From: Rhodospirillaceae bacterium
GTDB taxonomy: Bacteria; Pseudomonadota; Alphaproteobacteria; MPNO01; UBA2964
Direction of reading: 5' to 3'
NCBI GenBank assembly: GCA_018660305.1
Contig: JABJKO010000351.1
Coordinates: 1-11,984 of the forward strand
DNA: 11,984 bases
Every line of letters begins with the position of its first letter. The first letter of the stretch is position 1. Shown here one piece after another: positions 6,877 through 11,984 of this stretch. The position numbers and the translations under genes are program-made. Below the pieces are notes generated by a model that was given only the letters and a program-made list of their open reading frames with translations, did no database searches and had not been told where the DNA came from.

Positions 6877-8073
6877 ATGGAGCAGACAGGCGCGTCCCCC
6901 GCCGATGCCCCGCTTACCGTCTTTGTCATTGCCGGAGAACCGTCGGGCGATCTGTTAGGGGCTCGTCTCATGGAGGCAATCAAGCGGCAAGCCGGCAGAA
7001 CAGTTAAATTTGCCGGCATCGGTGGCCCCCGCATGGAAGCGCAGGGGATGACAAGTCTGTTTCCCATGGCGGATCTGACCGTGATGGGATTCGTTGAAGT
7101 TTTGCCACGCGCTGTCGGCATACTTCGGAGAATGTCACGGACCGTCCGGGCCATAAAAGATCAGAAGCCGGACGTTCTCGTGACCATCGATGCGCCGGGG
7201 TTTTGTTTTCGTGTCCTTAGAAAACTTCGCAATTCACCGGTCAGAAAGATCCATTATGTGGCGCCGAGTGTCTGGGCATGGCGCCCTGGCAGGGCCAAAA
7301 AGATCGCGGGGCTGCTGGATCATCTCATGGTGCTGTTGCCCTTCGAGCCGCCCTATTTCGAGAAGGAAGGGCTCGCGACGACTTTCGTCGGACATCCCAT
7401 TCTGGAAGGCGAGATAGAAGCCGCGGAGGGATCCCATTTTCGCCGGAACCACAATATTCCGGCCGATTGCCCGGTTCTTTGCGTTCTTCTGGGCAGTCGG
7501 CGGAATGAAGTAAGAATACACATGCCGATTTTCTCGGATGCGATCCGCCGGCTTCATGAGAAATTCCCCTCACTGCGCATCGTGGTGCCGACCGTTTCCA
7601 CGTTGATCGATGATATACGCGGACCCGTGGGGACGTGGCCCGCGCCGGTCACCATTGTCGACAATGACAGTGACAAATACGATGCCATGGCGGCCGCCAA
7701 TGCGGCGCTTGCCGTATCGGGTACGGTTTCTCTGGAACTGGCGCTATCCTCTCTTCCGGCTGTGATCGCCTATCGTGTTCATGCCATCAGCGCGTTCATC
7801 CTGCGCCGCCTCATGACTCTGAAATATGCAAACCTGGTAAACTGGCTCCTCGACCGGAAGGCGGTTCCCGAGTTTATTCAAGAGGATTGTCGCGGTGACT
7901 TGCTGGCGGAGGCCGTCTCGCACCTGCTTGTGGATCAGGTGGTGGCGCAACAGCAACGGGTGGAGTCAGCGGCCGCTATCGCCATGTTGGCGCCCGCGAG
8001 CGGGACTCCGAGTGACGCCGCCGCCGCTGTGGTTCTGCGCCTTGCCACAGAGACCCGTTCGAAAGGCCCCTAA
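6877..8073 (+). CDS. lpxB: LpxB, lipid-A-disaccharide synthase
   Basis: A 398-residue GT19-family glycosyltransferase that condenses UDP-2,3-diacylglucosamine with lipid X to the tetraacyl disaccharide 1-phosphate at the inner face of the cytoplasmic membrane. The sequence shows the N-terminal GEPSGD motif (20-25), KFAGIGGPRMEAQGM with MGFVEVLP (about 47-76), HYVAPSVWAWRPGR, FVGHPILEG, an LGSRRNE nucleotide-sugar segment, and the acceptor-side AVSGTVSLELALSSLPAVIAY, followed by a hydrophobic RLMTLKYANLVNWLLDRKAVPEFIQ stretch in two parts that is typical for membrane association. Length is normal (380-400). It is the last gene of the plus-strand envelope operon; the stop is followed within 10 bases by a hairpin terminator and then convergent gltA. 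The ATG follows the lpxI stop by three bases; no strong Shine-Dalgarno is seen, suggesting coupling. Confidence 0.97.
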   Translation: MEQTGASPADAPLTVFVIAGEPSGDLLGARLMEAIKRQAGRTVKFAGIGGPRMEAQGMTSLFPMADLTVMGFVEVLPRAVGILRRMSRTVRAIKDQKPDVLVTIDAPGFCFRVLRKLRNSPVRKIHYVAPSVWAWRPGRAKKIAGLLDHLMVLLPFEPPYFEKEGLATTFVGHPILEGEIEAAEGSHFRRNHNIPADCPVLCVLLGSRRNEVRIHMPIFSDAIRRLHEKFPSLRIVVPTVSTLIDDIRGPVGTWPAPVTIVDNDSDKYDAMAAANAALAVSGTVSLELALSSLPAVIAYRVHAISAFILRRLMTLKYANLVNWLLDRKAVPEFIQEDCRGDLLAEAVSHLLVDQVVAQQQRVESAAAIAMLAPASGTPSDAAAAVVLRLATETRSKGP

Positions 8074-8075
8074 CG

Positions 8076-8102
8076 AAAAACGGGGCGCCCTGAGGCACCC
8101 CG
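8076..8102. terminator. Bidirectional Rho-independent terminator between lpxB and gltA
   Basis: Inverted arms at 8081-8089 (CGGGGCGCC) and 8094-8102 (GGCACCCCG) enclose the tetraloop CTGA. On the plus transcript the stem has one C-A mismatch (8086/8097) and is followed only by CUUAUUCUU. On the minus transcript the same position becomes a G-U wobble, giving a continuous nine-pair stem, followed by a UUUUU tract (8080-8076). It lies 7 bases after the lpxB stop and 30 bases after the gltA stop, so it can serve both converging units but looks stronger for gltA. Confidence 0.85.
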
Positions 8103-8132
8103 CTTATTCTTCCGAAAACTGCTAATTTTGCG

Positions 8133-9452
8133 CTATTTGCGACTGGAGAGCGGAATGTAATCGCGGGTGTCCTCGCCGGTATAAAGCTGACGGGGGCGAC
8201 CAATTTTCTGGTTGGGGTCTTCGATCATTTCGTTCCACTGCGCGATCCAGCCGACTGTGCGCGCCACCGCAAAGAGAACGGTAAACATGGTTGTCGGGAT
8301 ACCCAGCGCCTGGAAGATAATGCCGGAATAGAAATCCACATTGGGGTAGAGCTTGCGCTCGACGAAATAATCGTCCTCCAAAGCAATTTTTTCCAGTTCC
8401 ATGGCAAGATCGAGCAGGGGTTCGTCCTTGATCCCCAGTTCCCCCAGTACGGCATGGCATGCTTCGCGCATGATCTTGGCCCGCGGATCGAAGTTCTTAT
8501 AGACCCGATGGCCAAAACCCATCAGCCGGAAGGGATCGTCCTTATCCTTGGCCTTCTTGACGAATTCCGGGATGTTCTTGGTGTTGCCGACTTCGGCAAG
8601 CATATTGAGGACGGCCTCATTGGCGCCGCCATGGGCCGGTCCCCACAGGCTTGCGATACCTGCGGAGATACAGGCGAACGGATTGGCGCCGCTCGACCCG
8701 GCAAGCCGGACTGTCGAGGTGGAGGCGTTTTGCTCGTGATCCGCATGCAGGATGAGGATCTTATCCATCGCCTTGGCGATGACGGGGTTGACCTTATATT
8801 TTTCACAGGGTGTCGCGAACAGCATGTGCAGAAAATTTTCCGCAAAGCCGAGGTCGTTCTGCGGATAGATGAAGGGCTGGCCGATGGAATATTTATAGGC
8901 CCAGCCAGCAATGGTCGGCATCTTCGCGATCATGCGGTGAGAGGCGATCATACGTTGAACCGGGTCGGTAATGTCGGTGCTGTCATGATAGAAGGCGGAC
9001 AGAGCGCCAACCACTCCGCACATGATGGCCATGGGATGGGCATCGCGGCGGAACCCGCGGTAGAAATTCATCAGCTGCTCATGCAGCATGGTGTGATGGG
9101 TGATCTGGGTGTCGAATTCGGTTTTTTGCTGAGCGCTGGGCAGATCGCCATTCAGGAGGAGGTAGCAGACCTCGAGAAAGTCGCTGTTTTCCGCCAATTG
9201 CTCGATGGGATATCCACGGTGAAGCAGAATGCCGTTATCGCCGTCGATATAGGTGATCTTGGATTCGCAGCTACCCGTTGCGACGAAGCCTGGATCATAG
9301 GTGAAATAGCCGGTTTCCGCATAAAGCCTTCGGATATCGATGACGGGAGGGCCGTCGGTTCCGGTCAGTAACGGAAAAGTCGATTCCTTCCCTGAAACGT
9401 TATCGATGACGGTGACACCGCTGTTCGTTGCTTTTGCCGGATCTTGGCTCAT
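8133..9452 (-). CDS. gltA: Citrate synthase (type II, GltA)
   Basis: A 439-residue citrate synthase that condenses acetyl-CoA and oxaloacetate, the entry step of the TCA cycle, in the cytoplasm. The extra N-terminal beta domain of type II (hexameric, often NADH-sensitive) enzymes is present (about 20-75: [29 protein letters not shown]). Catalytic residues are H274 in [10 protein letters not shown]315 in GFGHRVYKN and D373 in NVDFYSG, matching E. coli H264, H305 and D362. HADHEQNAS (236-244) is a further family signature. The start is ATG at 9452, which has an AAAAGG Shine-Dalgarno 8 nt upstream; an upstream TTG at 9500 would add 16 non-conserved residues. It is convergent with lpxB and follows gltX on the same strand after 114 nt with its own candidate promoter. 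NADH regulation is inferred from type only. Confidence 0.98.
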   Translation of the reverse strand: MSQDPAKATNSGVTVIDNVSGKESTFPLLTGTDGPPVIDIRRLYAETGYFTYDPGFVATGSCESKITYIDGDNGILLHRGYPIEQLAENSDFLEVCYLLLNGDLPSAQQKTEFDTQITHHTMLHEQLMNFYRGFRRDAHPMAIMCGVVGALSAFYHDSTDITDPVQRMIASHRMIAKMPTIAGWAYKYSIGQPFIYPQNDLGFAENFLHMLFATPCEKYKVNPVIAKAMDKILILHADHEQNASTSTVRLAGSSGANPFACISAGIASLWGPAHGGANEAVLNMLAEVGNTKNIPEFVKKAKDKDDPFRLMGFGHRVYKNFDPRAKIMREACHAVLGELGIKDEPLLDLAMELEKIALEDDYFVERKLYPNVDFYSGIIFQALGIPTTMFTVLFAVARTVGWIAQWNEMIEDPNQKIGRPRQLYTGEDTRDYIPLSSRK

Positions 9453-9460
9453 ACGGATTA

Positions 9461-9466
9461 CCTTTT
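9461..9466 (-). promoter_or_regulatory. gltA ribosome binding site
   Basis: On the minus strand AAAAGG lies 8 nt before the ATG at 9452. This decides the gltA start in favour of MSQDPAK over the more distant in-frame TTG at 9500, which has no comparable element. Confidence 0.7.
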
Positions 9467-9527
9467 CTAGCACCGGACCGGGCCGGCAGTGAGGGAGCAA
9501 AACATAGTTAATATTGGAGGCGCCGCG

Positions 9528-9556
9528 AAAATAGCGGATATATGCCGTCGAATCAA
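9528..9556 (-). promoter_or_regulatory. Candidate sigma-70-type gltA promoter
   Basis: In the gltX-gltA gap the minus strand carries TTGATT (9556-9551), a 17-nt spacer and TATTTT (9533-9528), about 75 nt before the gltA start. Spacing is ideal and four of six bases match consensus in each box. The -35 box overlaps a GANTC site (GATTC; 9550-9554). The call rests on pattern matching only; no terminator separates gltX from it, so readthrough from gltX is also possible. Confidence 0.4.
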
Positions 9557-9566
9557 ATCTATGGCG

Positions 9567-10970
9567 TCAAGGCGTAACGATATCGTCAAGACGGCCTAAA
9601 GTTTCCTCCTGCCCCAATATGGCGGCGACCTCGAATATGCCGGGGGATGTGGTCGATCCGCACAAGGCGGCCCTTAAGGGTTGTGCGACCTGCCCCAATT
9701 TTACACCGTCGGTTTCGGCGACCTGCCTCACCGCCGCATCCAGGCTTTCCTGGGACCAATCCTGCAGATCGGCGAAGGCTGTGGATAGCTGGGCGAGCCT
9801 TGCACGAGCCTCGTCGTCGATCATTTTTGCAGCTTTCGCATCCAACACAAGAGGGCGATTCTGTACATAAAACAGTGAATTATCAATTAGTTCATCTAGT
9901 GTTTTAATGCGTTCCTTGAGGCTATCCATACCCTTTATAAGCCGGTCAGTAAGAGCGGCATCCAGTGTTTTAGCCAGACGGCTCTCTATGTCGGGCTTGA
10001 TCAGCTCTACCAGGCGGGCATTATCCATGGCCCGGATATAGTGGCTGTTCAAAGAGGCCAGCTTGTCGAAATCGAACCGGGCGGCGCCGCGATTGACATC
10101 CTTGGTATCGAACCAGTCGATGGCCTGCTCCAGGGAAATGATTTCGTCATCGCCATGGCTCCAGCCGAGGCGGAGCAGGTAGTTCAGCAGGGCTTCCGGC
10201 AAATATCCCATGTCGCGGTAGGCTTCGACACCAAGCGCGCCGTGTCGTTTGGACATCTTGGCGCCATCCGCCCCATGGATGAGGGGGATATGGCCGTAAA
10301 CCGGCGGCTCCCACCCAAGGGCGAGAAACAGCTGGGTCTGCCGGAAGGCGTTGGTCAGATGATCGTCGCCGCGTATGGCATGGGTGATGGCCATGTCATG
10401 ATCGTCGACCACCACCGACAGCATATAGGTGGGGGTGCCGTCGGCCCGCAGCAGAACCATATCGTCGAGCTGTCCATTATCGACCTTTACCTCGCCCTGG
10501 ACGGCATCCTGAATGATGGTTTCGCCGTCCTGCGGCGCCTTGAACCGTACCACAGGCGGTATGCCCGCCGGAGCATCGGAGGGATCGCGGTCGCGCCAGC
10601 GCCCGTCATAGCGCATGGAGCGGCCTTCCGCCTTGGCCAGTTCCCGCATTTCCGTGAGTTCTTCCGGCGTACAGTAGCAATGATAGGCTTTGCCTTCGGT
10701 AATCAACCGCTGTGCGGCCTCGGCGTGCCGCGGCTGATTGGCCGACTGGAAAACCGGCGGTTCATCGGCTTCCAACCCGAGCCATCGCAACCCCTCGATG
10801 ATGGCGTCGATGGCTTCCTGGGTGGAGCGTTTGCGGTCGGTATCCTCTATCCGAAGCAGGTATTTCCCGCCGTGATGACGGCTGAACAACCAGTTGAACA
10901 GGGCTGTGCGGGCGCCGCCAATATGCAGGAAGCCGGTGGGCGAGGGAGCGAAGCGGGTGACGATTGTCAT
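9567..10970 (-). CDS. gltX: Glutamyl-tRNA synthetase (GluRS)
   Basis: A 467-residue class Ib aminoacyl-tRNA synthetase charging tRNA-Glu (in some bacteria also tRNA-Gln, later amidated). The HIGH-class motif is HIGG at 16-19 in [15 protein letters not shown], with [12 protein letters not shown] (38-49) and the KMSKR loop at 238-242 followed by [17 protein letters not shown] (266-276) is typical for bacterial GluRS; the C-terminal anticodon-binding helices extend to the end, including [20 protein letters not shown] in part (about 426-445). C98 and C100 are kept, but the E. coli zinc ligands C125 and H127 are W125 and D127, so the zinc site is probably lost. The start is ATG 10970 because [13 protein letters not shown] is the family N-terminus; the open frame continues upstream to 11096 but those 42 residues look non-coding. 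No clear Shine-Dalgarno is visible. Many alphaproteobacteria have two GluRS; this copy's tRNA specificity cannot be decided here. Confidence 0.97.
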   Translation of the reverse strand: MTIVTRFAPSPTGFLHIGGARTALFNWLFSRHHGGKYLLRIEDTDRKRSTQEAIDAIIEGLRWLGLEADEPPVFQSANQPRHAEAAQRLITEGKAYHCYCTPEELTEMRELAKAEGRSMRYDGRWRDRDPSDAPAGIPPVVRFKAPQDGETIIQDAVQGEVKVDNGQLDDMVLLRADGTPTYMLSVVVDDHDMAITHAIRGDDHLTNAFRQTQLFLALGWEPPVYGHIPLIHGADGAKMSKRHGALGVEAYRDMGYLPEALLNYLLRLGWSHGDDEIISLEQAIDWFDTKDVNRGAARFDFDKLASLNSHYIRAMDNARLVELIKPDIESRLAKTLDAALTDRLIKGMDSLKERIKTLDELIDNSLFYVQNRPLVLDAKAAKMIDDEARARLAQLSTAFADLQDWSQESLDAAVRQVAETDGVKLGQVAQPLRAALCGSTTSPGIFEVAAILGQEETLGRLDDIVTP

Positions 10971-11142
10971 GGGCCATATGGGATTTGTTGTCTTTGATGG
11001 GGCGACGGATAGCACATCGGCAGGGCCGGCGCAGCAACCGGACAACATTATTCCTACGGGGTGATCCCGAGGTGGTTTCGAGATAGGCTGAAGCAACGGA
11101 GGGTACCGGGGCAGTCATGCCCTTCAAGGGCGTGGATCGGGG
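10971..11142. other. Divergent gltX/comEC intergenic region
   Basis: This 172-nt stretch must hold the gltX promoter (minus) and any comEC promoter (plus). I see no convincing -35/-10 pair on either strand. The only structure is a short GC inverted repeat (CGGGG-TGAT-CCCG) near 11057-11069 with no following T tract. In-frame stops at 11062-11064 and 11089-11091 bound the comEC frame upstream. Confidence 0.5.
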
Positions 11143-11984
11143 ATGGCAGGGATCACGCGCGATCACGGGATGGATCACAGCAGGGCGCGGTTGGCCCTGT
11201 CAGGTTTCTGGCACCTTACCACTAATATTCCAGCCCTTATCCAACACTGTTTTGTCGCGGAACGCGCCCGCTGGGCCCTGTGTATTCCGGTATTTCTTGG
11301 CATGGGGATCGCGTCCTATTTCCTGCTGCCGGTTGAGCCGGCGGTATGGTCGGGAGCCCTGTTTGTGGTGATTGCCCTGGCGGGCGGCTTTGTGCTGCGC
11401 CGGCGCGTTCTTGGGCTGATCCTTTGCGTCATGGCGTTTCTCATCGCGGTCGGTTTCGGCGGCGCGCAGCTCCGGACGGCTCTTATCCAGGCACCGGTGC
11501 TCGATCGTAAGATCGGGCCGGTCTGGGTGGTCGGCCATGTCGCCCGGGTGGAAGTGCGGTCTCGCGGCGTGCGTATCTGGCTCGACCGGCCGGTTATCGA
11601 TCGTCTGGACACACAAAATACGCCGCGAAGGATCAGAGTGAAGCTCGCAAGAGCCAATGGGGATTTTCGACCGGGAGATCGGGTCAGGCTGCTCGCCATA
11701 TTACATCCGCCATCGGGGCCGGCGGCACCGGGGGCTTTCGATTTTGCCCGCCGGGCATACTTTATGCAGTTGGGAGCCGTGGGGTACGCGGTGCGCCCGC
11801 CGGTTATCGTGAAGAGGGCGGCGGTGACCGGGTTTGCCGTTCACCTGGCCACCTTGCGCCAGACCATCACCGCCCGGATCCATGCGGCCCTGCCGGGCCG
11901 GACCGGAACAGTGGCCGCCGCCCTGATGACCGGAGAGCGGGGCGCCATTCCGGAAGATGTGTTGGTATCCTTGCGGGAGTCCGG
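11143..11984 (+). CDS. comEC: ComEC/Rec2-family DNA-uptake channel protein, 3'-truncated by the window
   Basis: The plus frame starting at ATG 11143 is open to the window end (280 codons plus two bases). ComEC/Rec2 proteins form the inner-membrane channel for single-stranded DNA in natural transformation. Visible here: a short basic leader; hydrophobic helices at about 44-63, 67-85 and 89-106; then the soluble DUF4131 region (about 107-215) with PGDRVRLLA and the characteristic PGAFDFARRAYFMQLGAVGY (about 197-216); and the beginning of the competence domain, AALMTGERGAIPEDVL. The window stops just before the usual LLAISG-like motif, so the membrane channel and any C-terminal metallo-beta-lactamase domain are not seen. 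ATG 11170 is an alternative start, and TTG 11191 is possible; no clear Shine-Dalgarno decides. AERARWAL before helix 1 fits alphaproteobacterial homologues. comEC beside gltX/gltA is a recurrent alphaproteobacterial order. Confidence 0.9.
   Translation, partial: MAGITRDHGMDHSRARLALSGFWHLTTNIPALIQHCFVAERARWALCIPVFLGMGIASYFLLPVEPAVWSGALFVVIALAGGFVLRRRVLGLILCVMAFLIAVGFGGAQLRTALIQAPVLDRKIGPVWVVGHVARVEVRSRGVRIWLDRPVIDRLDTQNTPRRIRVKLARANGDFRPGDRVRLLAILHPPSGPAAPGAFDFARRAYFMQLGAVGYAVRPPVIVKRAAVTGFAVHLATLRQTITARIHAALPGRTGTVAAALMTGERGAIPEDVLVSLRES
11151..11178 (+). repeat. Three GATCAC direct repeats at the comEC 5' end
   Basis: The hexamer GATCAC occurs at 11151-11156, 11161-11166 and 11173-11178, with start-to-start spacing of 10 and 12 nt, about one helical turn. 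It lies within the first codons of comEC if ATG 11143 is used, or partly upstream if a later start is used. The coded residues (ITRDHGMDHS) are not conserved in the family to my knowledge. Function, if any, is unknown; chance is possible. Confidence 0.4.

Noticed and set aside
8454..9371. A 305-codon open frame on the plus strand, antisense to gltA
   Set aside because: It lies wholly opposite a clear citrate synthase with all catalytic residues; the predicted protein has no recognisable family features and reflects codon-bias mirroring.
9521..9537. CCGC-loop-GCGG hairpin on the minus strand after gltX as a gltX terminator
   Set aside because: Only four pairs and no following U tract; it also overlaps the candidate gltA promoter.
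10041..10997. A 318-codon open frame on the plus strand, antisense to gltX
   Set aside because: Shadow of GluRS codon use; low-complexity G/Q/D-rich composition and no domain signature.
10971..11096. N-terminal extension of GltX by 42 residues
   Set aside because: The canonical [13 protein letters not shown] start is internal to it and the added residues look like translated intergenic sequence.
11117..11371. An 84-codon plus-strand frame starting MPFKGVDR upstream of and overlapping comEC
   Set aside because: It is out of frame with the clear ComEC sequence, ends within it and shows no family features.

Overview
The window is a chromosomal housekeeping segment from an alphaproteobacterium, probably a Rhodospirillales-like or related lineage. 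The reasons are the gene order (rseP-bamA-skp/ompH-lpxD-fabZ-lpxA-lpxI-lpxB, then gltA, gltX and comEC), LpxI in place of LpxH for the UDP-diacylglucosamine hydrolysis step, a single PDZ in RseP, and moderately high GC with uniform codon use. The taxonomic placement is inferred from gene order and protein style; no database search was run.

Positions 1-8073 are a tightly packed plus-strand envelope-biogenesis operon. It starts with the 3' two-thirds of the intramembrane site-2 protease gene rseP (5' end outside the window). Next come bamA (outer-membrane beta-barrel insertase), an ompH/skp-type periplasmic chaperone, and the early lipid A block lpxD, fabZ, lpxA, lpxI, lpxB. Gaps are at most 13 nt, lpxD/fabZ overlap by 1 nt and lpxA/lpxI by 14 nt, so translational coupling is likely. 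Together the genes make the lipid and protein parts of the outer membrane. FabZ processes 3-hydroxyacyl-ACP, the same pool that LpxA and LpxD draw on. LpxA, LpxD, LpxI and LpxB supply four lipid A steps (LpxC is not here). Skp and BamA deliver and fold outer-membrane proteins, and RseP is the family that handles envelope-stress or signal-peptide proteolysis.

Positions 8074-8132 are a short convergent intergenic region with a strong hairpin terminator shared by lpxB and the oppositely oriented gltA. Positions 8133-10970 carry two minus-strand genes: gltA (citrate synthase) with a plausible promoter in its 114-nt upstream gap, and gltX (glutamyl-tRNA synthetase). From about 11143 to the window end runs the 5' part of a plus-strand comEC/rec2-type DNA-uptake channel gene, divergent from gltX across a 172-nt gap.

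The window holds no mobile element, tRNA/rRNA, CRISPR or obvious foreign gene, and I do not see a new system. The most thought-provoking signal is an A8 run at the 3' end of lpxD. It forms a canonical A_AAA_AAA slippery heptamer in the correct phase, and the -1 frame is open straight into fabZ. Smaller points are a terminator whose stem is better formed in the gltA direction, a GltX lacking half of the E. coli zinc ligands, and three GATCAC repeats at the comEC start.
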